Below are positions 8,337 to 17,234 of a stretch of 32,831 nt of DNA, piece by piece; position 1 is the first letter of the stretch, and every line of letters begins with the position of its first letter. The position numbers were made by a program, and so were the translations under genes. Source of the DNA: Desulfobacterales bacterium (GTDB taxonomy: Bacteria; Desulfobacterota; Desulfobacteria; Desulfobacterales; JAHEIW01); assembly GCA_030601425.1 (NCBI GenBank), contig JAUVTR010000005.1, positions 1 to 32,831 of the forward strand. Reading direction: 5' to 3'. The notes under the pieces were generated by a model, which was not told where the DNA came from, did no database searches, and saw nothing but the letters and a program-made list of their open reading frames with translations.

Positions 8337-9386
8337 GTGCCTGGGTTTGCACCGCCTATAAATCAAGAACGACCCATACGAATTTTACACACCCTCCTCA
8401 AAAACAGGACCCTCCCTCACGCTCTTCTTTTTACAGGTACCGAAGGTGTGGGCAAACAGGCGGCCGCCATTGCCCTGGCAATGGCATGTAACTGTCAGGG
8501 GGAGAATTCCGGGCTCAAGGCTGAAGATCGGGCAAAACAGGACACAGGCCGTCCATCCGTCAAATCTGATTTTGCAGCTTTCGAATTGTGTGGTGTCTGC
8601 AAATCGTGCAGAAAAATCGAGTCCGGGAACCACGCGGACATCATCCGAATCCAACCGTCCGGTGCATTTATTAAGATTTCACAGATTCGGGCACTGGTTC
8701 ACACGCTGGCCATGAAACCATACGAGGCCAGAACCCGGGTGGTTGTGATATCCGATGCCCAGGAACTGAATGCAGCGGCCAGCAATGCGCTCCTTAAAAT
8801 ATTGGAGGAACCACCAGATCGCACCATGCTGGTACTAATCGCGACACACAGATCCGCTCTTCTCCCAACGATCGTATCGCGCTGTCAGCATGTTGGATTT
8901 AATCCGATCTCCAAAAAAAATATGGCGGTTTTGCTCAGCGAAAAACATGGGCTTGCACCTGAAGCAGCCGAAATCATTGCAGCGATGGCCAATGGAAGCT
9001 TTTCTCGAGCTCAGGCCATGGTCCGCCACAACTGGTTAAAACGCAGAAAATGGTTGCTCGATGAAATTAACACGCTATCATTACAAAAGATGGGTCGCCT
9101 GTTTGCGCTAGCTGAAAAATTATCCGGGGAAAAGGAGGCACTTTCGGAAACCCTTGAGGTCATAAAAGTTTGGTTTAGAGATCTCATAATCGGACAGTAT
9201 GATCCCGGGAAAATCATCAATCAGGATGTTGCCGATAAAATTAAAATTGCATCAGAAAAGGCCAGCGTACCATCGCTGCTGTCGAAAGTTGATGCCGTTC
9301 AACAAGCCCAAAACCGTATCACCGCAAACACCAATTTGAGACTCACTATGGAAGGTTTGCTTATTCAGCTGGCACGCAAAACCTAA
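8337..9386 (+). CDS. holB: DNA polymerase III subunit delta'
   Basis: 349 residues from a GTG. Delta' is part of the clamp loader that opens the beta sliding clamp. The N-terminal AAA+ domain has INQERPIRIL, a P-loop-like GTEGVGKQ at 34-41, a zinc-finger cluster with C85, C88 and C91 (plus C50/C52 upstream), and NALLKILEEPP, a hallmark of DnaX/HolB proteins. SRCQHVGF carries the SRC segment. It is followed after 11 bases by ricT and then metG, a conserved bacterial gene order (compare the holB-yaaT cluster of Bacillus). Confidence 0.92.
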   Translation: MPGFAPPINQERPIRILHTLLKNRTLPHALLFTGTEGVGKQAAAIALAMACNCQGENSGLKAEDRAKQDTGRPSVKSDFAAFELCGVCKSCRKIESGNHADIIRIQPSGAFIKISQIRALVHTLAMKPYEARTRVVVISDAQELNAAASNALLKILEEPPDRTMLVLIATHRSALLPTIVSRCQHVGFNPISKKNMAVLLSEKHGLAPEAAEIIAAMANGSFSRAQAMVRHNWLKRRKWLLDEINTLSLQKMGRLFALAEKLSGEKEALSETLEVIKVWFRDLIIGQYDPGKIINQDVADKIKIASEKASVPSLLSKVDAVQQAQNRITANTNLRLTMEGLLIQLARKT

Positions 9387-9397
9387 AAATTACGCTA

Positions 9398-10201
9398 ATG
9401 AAAAAAATAGTCGGCATACGATTCAAACCCGCAGGTAAGGTTTACGATTTTGACAGCGGTGCATTTGTCCTTAACCAGGGTGATCATGTGATCGTTGAAA
9501 CAGAGCAAGGACTCGGTTTCGGAACGGTGGTGGTGCCTCCGTCCCTCAGAGAAAAGCCGCCGCCCGGCAAGCCACTCAAAAAGGTCTTTCGGTTGGCTAC
9601 TGAAAAAGACTTCAACCAGCGTAAAAAAAATCTGGCCGATGAAAAGTCGGCGCATACCTTTTGCCTGGAGTGCATCCGAAAACTCGCGTTGAAAATGAAC
9701 CTCTTTTCTGTTGAAAAATCATTCGATGGGAGCAAATATACTTTTTTTTTCACAGCCGAGGGGCGTGTTGATTTTCGGCAACTCGTAAAAATGTTGGTTA
9801 AAGAACTCGGGGTCAGAATTGAAATGCGCCAGGTGGGGATACGCAACCAGGCCAAAATGTGCGGCGGTATCGGTCGCTGCGGCCGCCAACTGTGCTGTTC
9901 GACATTTTTGAACAAATTTGATCCCGTATCGATACGCATGGCCAAAGAACAAAGCCTGTCGCTTAACCCTACCAAAATTTCAGGACAATGCGGTCGGCTG
10001 ATGTGCTGTTTAACCTATGAGTTTGAAACATACCAGGAGCTAAAAAAGAATTTGCCCCGCTTGGGAAAAACTGTCATCACCCCTAGTGGAAAAGGCAAAG
10101 TTGTTCGTCATAATGCCATCTGCAACCGCATTGCCGTTCGGTTAGAAGGCGACCAGGAAATCGAATTCACCGCGGATAAAGTAAACCAGGAGAAGGAATA
10201 A
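9398..10201 (+). CDS. ricT: PSP1-domain protein, RicT/YaaT family
   Basis: 267 residues. The N terminus (IVGIRFKPAGKVYDFD) and the central PSP1 domain match the RicT/YaaT family, which in Bacillus forms an Fe-S-containing complex with RicA and RicF and influences RNA maturation. The conserved cysteines are present: CGGIGRCGRQLCC at 155-167 and CGRLMCC at 198-204. A C-terminal part (LGKTVITPSGKGKVV) completes the family. It sits 11 bases after holB and 8 bases before metG, so the three are almost certainly one operon. Whether ricA and ricF partners exist here is unknown. Confidence 0.88.
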   Translation: MKKIVGIRFKPAGKVYDFDSGAFVLNQGDHVIVETEQGLGFGTVVVPPSLREKPPPGKPLKKVFRLATEKDFNQRKKNLADEKSAHTFCLECIRKLALKMNLFSVEKSFDGSKYTFFFTAEGRVDFRQLVKMLVKELGVRIEMRQVGIRNQAKMCGGIGRCGRQLCCSTFLNKFDPVSIRMAKEQSLSLNPTKISGQCGRLMCCLTYEFETYQELKKNLPRLGKTVITPSGKGKVVRHNAICNRIAVRLEGDQEIEFTADKVNQEKE

Positions 10202-10209
10202 GAAGGAAA

Positions 10210-12132
10210 ATGGCCAAGCCGTTTTACGTCACCACTCCCATTTACTATGTGAACGCGCGCCCGCATTTAGGACATGCCTATACGACCATTGTCGCCGATG
10301 TAATTACCCGGTTCCATACCATGCGCCCGGCAGAAGTTCATTTCCTGACGGGAACCGACGAACACGGAGACAAAGTTGTGCGCGCGGCTAAAAAGGAAAA
10401 CCTGAGCCCCAGGGCCTATGTCGATAAAATCAGTCAGCTATTTAGAGATCTGTGGCCGGAACTCAATATTTCCAACAATTATTTTATCCGAACCACCGAT
10501 GCCGCCCACATGGAGATCGTGAGCCAGATCCTTCAGAAAATATATGATGCAGGCGATATTTATTTCAGTGAATATGAGGGCCAGTATTGTTTCGGATGTG
10601 AGCGATTTTATACCGAACGGGAATTGATCGACGGCAAGTGCCCGGATCATGAAACAGTGCCCGAAACCATTAAAGAATCGAATTACTTTTTTAAGATGAG
10701 CCGCTACCAGGATTGGCTCATCGATCACATCAAGCAGCATCCGGGATTTATCCGCCCGGAGCGCTACCGTAACGAAGTGCTCGCATTTCTCAGAGAACCG
10801 CTTGAAGATCTTTGTATCTCTCGGCCAAAGAGCCGACTTAAGTGGGGCATCACGCTTCCTTTTGATGAAAATTACGTCACCTACGTTTGGTTTGATGCCT
10901 TATTAAACTACATTACAGCCCTTGGATTCCCTGACGGCGAGTTGTTTCATAAATTCTGGCCGGTAGCCCAGCACATCGTCGCCAAAGATATCCTCAAACC
11001 CCACGGTATTTATTGGCCCATCATGCTCAAGGCTGCCGGAATTCCAATATACCAGCACTTAAATGTGCACGGATACTGGAATATCGAGCAGAGCAAGATG
11101 TCGAAAAGCCTTGACAATGTGGTCGAACCGTTGCAGCTGAAAAATATCTATGGTCTGGATGCGTTTCGGTTTTTTCTAATTCGCGAAATGAACTTCGGGC
11201 TGGATTCAAGCTTTGGTGAAAGCGCATTGGTGCAGCGGATCAACTCGGATCTGGCCAATGATCTCGGCAACTTGTTTTCCAGAATTATTTCAATGGCCCA
11301 TAAATATTTCAAAGGACGAGTCCCCGAAGTCGATCCTCAGGCAGAGCAGGAATTAGGCCTTGATCTGCAATCCGGTGCCCTGAAAACCATCAAGGAGTTT
11401 GAAAGCTTTATGGGATCTTTTGAATTTCATAGAGCCCTGATGGCTGTATGGGAATTTATCAGGCAAATGAACAAAACGATCGACGTAACTGCCCCCTGGG
11501 TCCTGGCCAAGAAAAAATCAAGTCGCAAGCAATTGGAGGCTGTTATTTATCATCTGCTTGAAGGGCTTCGAATCATCTCAGGCCTTATTTACCCGGTGAT
11601 GCCGGATACGGCAAAAAACATGCAAAAACGTCTCGGGCTGAAACCAGACGACTCTTTTTATCACCTCGATCATCTCAAAACCTGGAAAGCAATAGCGCCG
11701 GGAACGGCGCTATTAAAATCGGTCGCCCTATTTCCAAGAATAGAGATCGGAGAAAAAGCTCCGGATTCGGCCCCTCAAACGCAGGAGGAACCCGCTGTTT
11801 TGAATATCAAACCCGAAATTACGCTGGACGAATTCAGTCGCATCGATCTGCGGGTTGCGACCGTTGTGCATGCCGAACAGATCCCTAAAGCAAAAAAGCT
11901 CCTAAAACTGGAAGTGGATATGGGGCAAAAACGAACCCTGGTAGCCGGAATTGCCGAAAAATACTCGCCTGAAGATCTGATCGGTAAGCAGGTGATCATT
12001 GTCGCCAATCTGAAGCCCGCCAAACTCATGGGAGTGATATCCAATGGGATGGTGATTGCCGCAGTTGACGACTCCGGCCCTACCCTGGCAACTTTGGAAA
12101 AACTGGTGGCGCCCGGAACACCCCTCAAATAA
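10210..12132 (+). CDS. metG: Methionyl-tRNA synthetase with C-terminal tRNA-binding domain
   Basis: 640 residues. It charges tRNA-Met. The class I signature HLGH is at 19-22, the KMSKS loop KMSKSLDN begins at residue 296, and a zinc knuckle (CFGCERFYTERELIDGKCPDH, around 126-147) is present with a final CPDH rather than CxxC. Residues about 540-640 form a Trbp111-like OB-fold (FSRIDLRVATVV), which enhances tRNA binding and dimerisation. It is the third gene of the holB-ricT-metG cluster; a repeat-filled spacer follows. Confidence 0.96.
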   Translation: MAKPFYVTTPIYYVNARPHLGHAYTTIVADVITRFHTMRPAEVHFLTGTDEHGDKVVRAAKKENLSPRAYVDKISQLFRDLWPELNISNNYFIRTTDAAHMEIVSQILQKIYDAGDIYFSEYEGQYCFGCERFYTERELIDGKCPDHETVPETIKESNYFFKMSRYQDWLIDHIKQHPGFIRPERYRNEVLAFLREPLEDLCISRPKSRLKWGITLPFDENYVTYVWFDALLNYITALGFPDGELFHKFWPVAQHIVAKDILKPHGIYWPIMLKAAGIPIYQHLNVHGYWNIEQSKMSKSLDNVVEPLQLKNIYGLDAFRFFLIREMNFGLDSSFGESALVQRINSDLANDLGNLFSRIISMAHKYFKGRVPEVDPQAEQELGLDLQSGALKTIKEFESFMGSFEFHRALMAVWEFIRQMNKTIDVTAPWVLAKKKSSRKQLEAVIYHLLEGLRIISGLIYPVMPDTAKNMQKRLGLKPDDSFYHLDHLKTWKAIAPGTALLKSVALFPRIEIGEKAPDSAPQTQEEPAVLNIKPEITLDEFSRIDLRVATVVHAEQIPKAKKLLKLEVDMGQKRTLVAGIAEKYSPEDLIGKQVIIVANLKPAKLMGVISNGMVIAAVDDSGPTLATLEKLVAPGTPLK

Positions 12133-12448
12133 GACAGATGACAGAGGACAGAAAACAGAGAACCGAAGTATGCCATCACTGTGCCGACTCCCACTTTAGC
12201 GTGCAAGGTTACCCGCACTACTAAACTTTTAAATTGCGAACCGCAGAATATAGAATGTTGAAAATCGAAGGAAAAGAAAACTTCATCATTCGAAATTCTT
12301 GACTTTAGATCACGTCTTTAGCGTGATTCGATATTCGATATTCAAAATCGGCAAAACTTTCAGGGTTCATGTCTTTGGCTGCGGGTTTCTGGCTGACCTC
12401 AACATTCCGCAATCCGAAATTTGAAATCCGCAATCACCAGGATCTGCC

Positions 12449-12518
12449 ATCTGTCTTCTGTCCTCTGACCTCTGTCCTCTGTTCTCTGTCCTCTGACTTC
12501 TGACATCTGAAACCTGAC
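12449..12518. repeat. Ten-unit heptanucleotide repeat array
   Basis: The units are ATCTGTC, TTCTGTC, CTCTGAC, CTCTGTC, CTCTGTT, CTCTGTC, CTCTGAC, TTCTGAC, ATCTGAA, ACCTGAC. The 7-bp period is kept without slippage. Four units of the same family occur in the opposite orientation at 12133-12160, so the two arrays bracket about 290 bp. Confidence 0.85.
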
Positions 12519-12525
12519 AGAAAAC

Positions 12526-12554
12526 TTGACCCCCGGTAAGCGATGGGAGATAAT
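12526..12554 (+). promoter_or_regulatory. Sigma-70 promoter for the GlmS-like gene
   Basis: TTGACC (12526-12531) and GATAAT (12549-12554) each match consensus at 5 of 6 positions, with an ideal 17-base spacer. Transcription would start near 12561. It begins just 8 bases after the heptad array ends. Confidence 0.65.
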
Positions 12555-12789
12555 ATTGTTTTGGACCGAGTATGGATCTGTTATTAACTGCTGAAAATAA
12601 TCAAAAAAAAGATACGAAATGAAACCATCATTGAACACTGAGCAGCTCCCGTTTTTGAGGCACATCTGTAATTTTCTCCGCAATCGGATTCTGCGGGTCC
12701 GATCGCTTTTGCAAGCCAATGTTTATTTCGGTAAACATATCCATCGAGTCCCTGATGGCGCCATTGTTTTTTTCCCGTGTCGGGAAACC

Positions 12790-15700
12790 ATGCTTTATTG
12801 CGGCATTGCTGGGATTGTTGCCTTTAAAAACAAACCGGCGATGCGTCATCGTTTCGACCTTGAATCGCTGGAAAAAATGGCCCGGCAGATCGAGGCCGGT
12901 GGGTATCAGTCCTGTCAGCACACCGATGCGTGGAATGAATGCTATCTAGGCGGCAGTGAAAAAATCGATGCGTTATGGCGCGGCGTACAGACCTTAAAAA
13001 CCGACACCCAATTTTTTTCAGTTTATTCAGACGAAAAAGCGCAAAAGTATCTTGAACAACTGGCAAATCGTCTAAGAGCGACCATTGAAACTGAAACCGA
13101 CCTGCTGGCCGAACAAATGGGCCATCTTTCAGCAGAACGGGTAGATCTAATCTCCCATCGTATCGAAAAACTGAAGGATATAACCTGGAGTCTTGACACC
13201 GATATTCTATCCAATACAAAAAAAATACGAAATCTTTTGGTTCACAGTCCTGAGCCGCCTTCACTGTCAAACGTAAGCCTATTTAAAAATCTAAATGCTG
13301 TACTGAACAGCATTGACCGACTAGAGGTCAGGGGCAGAGATTCGGCGGGAATTTCCATCATGTTTATTTTCGAGGTGCCTGAATTTCAAAAATTTGAAGC
13401 GGCCCTCGCACAGGCGGACGTACTGGATCAATTTAAAGAGCGATGTGAGCCTGACCCGTTGATCAACGCCGGAATCAACTGCCAGCCGTCAACAAAAACG
13501 GACGGCAAAAAGCAGGTGGCTATTGCGGTTACATATAAAATAGCGTTGGAAATCGGACGCCTGGGAGACAACGTCCAATATCTGCGCCAGCAGATCGCAA
13601 ATGATCCCGTTTTTCAGATTCTGGCGACGATCCCCGCATCATTTGAAACGGTTTCAGCGCACACTCGTTGGGCGTCGGTGGGAGCGATCACGGAGGCAAA
13701 CTGTCATCCGGTCGACAATCACACCCCCGGCAATGAGACGCCAAAATGTGGGATCATTCATACCTGTCTGAATGGCGATATCGATAACTTTCAGGAGCTT
13801 AAGGCTGAATTCGAACGTAATGGAGACCGAATCCACAGCGAAATAACCACCGATACGAAGATTATTCCCCTTAAGATCCAACAGTATTTCCAACAGGGCC
13901 ATGCGGTTGATGAGGCCTTTCGGCTGGCAGTGAACGATTTTGAGGGATCCCATGCCATATCCATGCATACGGATATAGCCCCTGGAAAACTATTCCTGGC
14001 GCAAAGAGGCAGCGGCCAGGCTGTCTTTGTGGGGATCGCAGATGAGCACTATATTCCAAGCTCTGAGGTATATGGCTTTGTTGAAGAAACCCCCTATTAC
14101 CTTAAACTGGATGGTGAAAAAACGGTTGAAGGTAAACAGGGAAAAACCCAGGGTCAAATTTTTATTTTAGACCAGATGAGCACCGGGGGATTAAATGGTA
14201 TTAAAGCCCAGTTTTATGATGGCACCCCGTTGGGGCTCAATGAAAGCGACATTAAATTTACGGAAATAACGTCGCGGGATATCGACCGCCAAAATTCTCC
14301 GCACTATTTTTTAAAAGAAATCTCAGAATCTCCGGATTCGGTTGCAAAAACCCTGCAAAACCGATGGAAAATCAAAGAAGATAACAAATCTCAATACGCG
14401 ATTGTGCTGGATGAAACCATTATCCCACAATCCCTGAAAAAAGCGCTGATAACGGATAAAATTAAGCGTATCTTTTTTATCGGACAGGGCACCGCCGGTG
14501 TGGCAGCATTAACCTGCGCCAATATCCTGAATTATTACCTGGATAACCCGTCGATTCAGATTAATGCCCTCAAAGCCTCTGAATTCAGCGGGTTCCAATT
14601 AAATGAAAATGACAGTGATAATTCCATGACCGACACGCTGGTTGTCGCGATCAGTCAATCCGGCACCACTACCGACACCAACCGCACCGTTGACATGGTC
14701 AAAGAACGCGGGGCTTACACACTGGCCATTGTCAACCGCCGGGATTCGGATATTACTTTTAAAGTCAACGGGGTGATGTATACCAGCAGTGGTCGCGACA
14801 TCGAAATGTCGGTGGCTTCCACCAAAGCTTTTTATTCCCAGATCGTTGCCGGCGCCATTTTGGGTCTTTATATCGCCAGATTGAAAAACCGCCGCAACGA
14901 CGCATTTGTAAACGAGGAAACCCGGCGTCTGTTGGAGCTTCCGTCACACATGCGCAAAGTGCTCGCTCTGGGAGAGGCCATTAAAAAATCCGCACAGAAA
15001 CTTGCGGTAACCAAAACCTACTGGGCGACTGTCGGCAGTGGACCCAACAAGGCCGCTGCCGATGAAATTCGTATCAAGCTGAGCGAACTTTGCTACAAAA
15101 CGATCTCCTCGGATTACGTTGAGGACAAAAAACACATCGACTTGTCATCCGAGCCGCTGATCATCATGTGCGCCGCTGGGTCACGGAGTACGGTAATCGG
15201 CGACATCATTAAAGATACGGCCATATTCAAAGCCCACAAAGCAACCCCCATTGTCATCGCAAACGAAGGCGAAGACCGATTTTTCCCATATGCCGCTGAT
15301 GTTTTTCAGGTCCCACCGATTAAAGAGCATCTGGCCCCCATCTTAAACACGCTGGTGGGTCATATCTGGGGCTATTATGCCGCCCTGGCTATCAATGATG
15401 GCTCGCGGTTTTTGTATCAATTCCAAGAGGAGTTACAAAATACCATTGATGCATATGCAGAAAAAGGATTAGATGTATACGAAATCATTCTTGAAAGGTC
15501 ATTCCGAGAAAAAGTTGCTTTTTTTGATAAGGCATTTAGAAGAAAAAAAGTCGAAAAACAGTTCCCCTCTGCGATTGGTTTTGAGGCCACTTCGGACTTA
15601 ACCCTTTTGCTCAAATATTTATCGGGAAGATTGCCGGTTGCAGACTTTGAGCTTGATTTTAGCCAAAAGGGAACCGCCACCAATCTGTTAAATGCAATGT

Positions 15701-16392
15701 TTAAGTGCCTGGGGGATGCCATTAACTGCCTGGCGCGCCCGGTGGATGCAATTAAGCACCAGGCTAAAACCGTAACCGTCGGCACCAGTCGGATTAGTGA
15801 GCGGATTGAAGGAATCTTATTTGATGTTTTAGCGACCGAAAAGTTTGGCATTTCTCAGCTAACAGCTAACAATATTATTGTACTAAAAAATTTTCAGGAC
15901 ATTGTTTCCGAGGTCGCCGGCTCCGTGCTCTACCGGATTGAAGGATTAGACCTTTTAGGGGAACCGGTTGAAGACACGACAATCCATATGATTACCAAAA
16001 GGGGCGTCATCAAGAAAATTCCTTCACGGGTTGAAACCGATACGACCCTGAAAGGAACCAAACGCATCATTGTCAGACAGGGCAACGTTTACATCGGCAA
16101 AGGCCGTAAAGACGAGCGCAGCATCGTGGTGATACCGATCCTTTCCAGTTCACCTGCTTCACCGAACATCATTGAATTTCTGGTATTGCTTCATGTGAAA
16201 TTTAAAGAAGACATCTCACTGAGTACCCGAATTAAAGCTCTGGGAGGCAAATACGAACACATCAAAAACATCGTTCAGGAAAACAGTGTCGCCTGGGATG
16301 ATCAGCTTCTCGAACGCATCCAGATAGAGGAGATGTTTGGACGATCCGCTGAAAAAGTGGCGGAATTCATCGTAGCCCAAGTAAAAGCCTAA
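12790..16392 (+). CDS. Giant GlmS-like protein: class II amidotransferase, two SIS domains, novel C-terminal extension
   Basis: 1200 residues from the ATG at 12790, against about 610 for ordinary GlmS, which makes glucosamine-6-phosphate from fructose-6-phosphate and glutamine. Start chosen so that the catalytic Cys of CGIAGI is residue 4; an ATG at 12619 would add 57 residues, and neither start has a strong ribosome binding site. The amidotransferase is recognisable: CGIAGI, LEVRGRDSAG at 178-187 (family LEYRGYDSAG), HTRWA at 291-295 and CLNGDIDNF from 326. About 150 residues are inserted between the first strand and the RGRDSAG helix. SIS1 is about 560-700 (SQSGTTTDT, SVASTKAF) and SIS2 about 744-885. 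A segment near 988-1000 (AIKHQAKTVTVG) resembles the usual GlmS C-terminal tail, yet about 200 more residues follow. The product and the role of the extra parts are uncertain. Confidence 0.85.
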   Translation: MLYCGIAGIVAFKNKPAMRHRFDLESLEKMARQIEAGGYQSCQHTDAWNECYLGGSEKIDALWRGVQTLKTDTQFFSVYSDEKAQKYLEQLANRLRATIETETDLLAEQMGHLSAERVDLISHRIEKLKDITWSLDTDILSNTKKIRNLLVHSPEPPSLSNVSLFKNLNAVLNSIDRLEVRGRDSAGISIMFIFEVPEFQKFEAALAQADVLDQFKERCEPDPLINAGINCQPSTKTDGKKQVAIAVTYKIALEIGRLGDNVQYLRQQIANDPVFQILATIPASFETVSAHTRWASVGAITEANCHPVDNHTPGNETPKCGIIHTCLNGDIDNFQELKAEFERNGDRIHSEITTDTKIIPLKIQQYFQQGHAVDEAFRLAVNDFEGSHAISMHTDIAPGKLFLAQRGSGQAVFVGIADEHYIPSSEVYGFVEETPYYLKLDGEKTVEGKQGKTQGQIFILDQMSTGGLNGIKAQFYDGTPLGLNESDIKFTEITSRDIDRQNSPHYFLKEISESPDSVAKTLQNRWKIKEDNKSQYAIVLDETIIPQSLKKALITDKIKRIFFIGQGTAGVAALTCANILNYYLDNPSIQINALKASEFSGFQLNENDSDNSMTDTLVVAISQSGTTTDTNRTVDMVKERGAYTLAIVNRRDSDITFKVNGVMYTSSGRDIEMSVASTKAFYSQIVAGAILGLYIARLKNRRNDAFVNEETRRLLELPSHMRKVLALGEAIKKSAQKLAVTKTYWATVGSGPNKAAADEIRIKLSELCYKTISSDYVEDKKHIDLSSEPLIIMCAAGSRSTVIGDIIKDTAIFKAHKATPIVIANEGEDRFFPYAADVFQVPPIKEHLAPILNTLVGHIWGYYAALAINDGSRFLYQFQEELQNTIDAYAEKGLDVYEIILERSFREKVAFFDKAFRRKKVEKQFPSAIGFEATSDLTLLLKYLSGRLPVADFELDFSQKGTATNLLNAMFKCLGDAINCLARPVDAIKHQAKTVTVGTSRISERIEGILFDVLATEKFGISQLTANNIIVLKNFQDIVSEVAGSVLYRIEGLDLLGEPVEDTTIHMITKRGVIKKIPSRVETDTTLKGTKRIIVRQGNVYIGKGRKDERSIVVIPILSSSPASPNIIEFLVLLHVKFKEDISLSTRIKALGGKYEHIKNIVQENSVAWDDQLLERIQIEEMFGRSAEKVAEFIVAQVKA

Positions 16393-16431
16393 TCACTCAA
16401 AAACACAAACACCCAGTTTTTATCAAGAAAG

Positions 16432-16449
16432 AACGGACGGCCATCCGTT
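16432..16449. other. Short inverted repeat after the GlmS-like gene
   Basis: AACGGA (16432-16437) and TCCGTT (16444-16449) pair around the loop CGGCCA. No T-tract follows, so it is not a convincing intrinsic terminator. Confidence 0.35.
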
Positions 16450-16485
16450 AAACCAAGCCACAATCCACCCTTTCTGAGACCGCCC

Positions 16486-17130
16486 ATGCGATTCAACCTT
16501 CTCATTTACGCTATTGTTGCCCTTTGCTTAGCTGAAATTCCCGGTGTTGCATCGGAATTGTCGTCAGGGAAACCCATAGAAAAAGAACTGCTGGACGGCA
16601 AGGCCTTTATCACCAAGCTCAAACCGCCACATCAAACCGGCAAGGGTTATAAACTGGTATATGTAGTAGAGGCACCGATAGAAGTTTTTTGGAAGTTTAA
16701 GACCGACTTTGATAATGATTTTTTATTAAACAATAAATTTATCAAATCTCACCGACTACTGAGCCGCCGGGGAAATGTTGTGGTTACCGAGGACATATTC
16801 ACCGAAAATGTATATACCCATAGGCCAAGTGCAAAATTCCGCTGGCAGATTACGGTCTCCCCCGACAGGTATCGATTGGATTTTGTTCTTCTAAATCCGG
16901 AACAATGTGGCCAAAAATTTCATTATGGGCATATTCAGCTTGAGATGTTCGAGACCATCGGACAAAAAACCAAGGTCACACAGGTAGCGTATTTCGACTT
17001 TTTTGGCGCCTTTTTTTGGGTCAACTATCCCTGGTATGGTGGGATGATGGACTTTTTAAAATACACAGCCCGCTGGGAACAGGAGACAATTCTGAAGTTG
17101 AAATCAAAATATGGCAAAAGTGTACAATAA
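16486..17130 (+). CDS. Exported SRPBCC/START-like protein
   Basis: 214 residues. A signal peptide is visible (hydrophobic LLIYAIVALCLAEIPGVAS, cleavage probably near residue 23). The mature part reads like the helix-grip SRPBCC/START fold: YVVEAPIEVFWKFKTDFDND, a run of beta strands, and a long C-terminal amphipathic helix (YTARWEQETILKLKSKYG). Such domains bind hydrophobic ligands; the ligand here is unknown. It lies 93 bases after the GlmS-like gene and ends just before a strong promoter, so it closes the preceding transcription unit. Confidence 0.6.
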   Translation: MRFNLLIYAIVALCLAEIPGVASELSSGKPIEKELLDGKAFITKLKPPHQTGKGYKLVYVVEAPIEVFWKFKTDFDNDFLLNNKFIKSHRLLSRRGNVVVTEDIFTENVYTHRPSAKFRWQITVSPDRYRLDFVLLNPEQCGQKFHYGHIQLEMFETIGQKTKVTQVAYFDFFGAFFWVNYPWYGGMMDFLKYTARWEQETILKLKSKYGKSVQ

Positions 17131-17142
17131 TCTATATTAAAA

Positions 17143-17170
17143 TTGACATAATACCGGGGTATGTTATAAT
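17143..17170 (+). promoter_or_regulatory. Consensus extended -10 sigma-70 promoter with operator-like dyad
   Basis: TTGACA at 17143-17148 and TATAAT at 17165-17170 are both perfect, spaced 16 bases, with an extended TGT before the -10. Between the boxes lies a perfect dyad, ATACC-GG-GGTAT (17151-17162). A repressor bound there would block the promoter. It drives the sigma-54 activator with a leader of about 190 bases. Confidence 0.75.
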
Positions 17171-17234
17171 CTGTACACAAAAGTGAATATATGTCCTTTT
17201 GTCGATTTTCCCGAACATCATAAGACTAAAGCCG

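Larger units (their letters stand above)
12133..12789. repeat. Repeat-filled spacer between metG and the GlmS-like gene
   Basis: Contents, in order: heptads GACAGAT, GACAGAG, GACAGAA, AACAGAG at 12133-12160; GCGAACCGCAGAAT at 12236-12249 (also at 33-46); a small hairpin ATCACG/CGTGAT at 12309-12327; ATTCGAT heptads at 12326-12346; AATCCGC-type heptads at 12404-12438; ten heptads of the (A/T/C)TCTG(T/A)C type at 12449-12518, the inverted counterpart of the first array; then a sigma-70 promoter. An alternative N-terminal extension of the next gene could begin at 12619. Confidence 0.7.

Noticed and set aside
9484-9975. A 163-codon minus-strand reading frame
   Set aside because: It lies inside ricT, whose conserved Cys motifs are on the plus strand.
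12449-12518. CRISPR array
   Set aside because: The units are only 7 bp with no spacers, and no cas genes are nearby.
13200-13320. Frameshift or intervening element in the GlmS-like gene explaining its size
   Set aside because: The frame is continuous over 3.6 kb with sensible protein sequence throughout, so the insertion is part of the protein.
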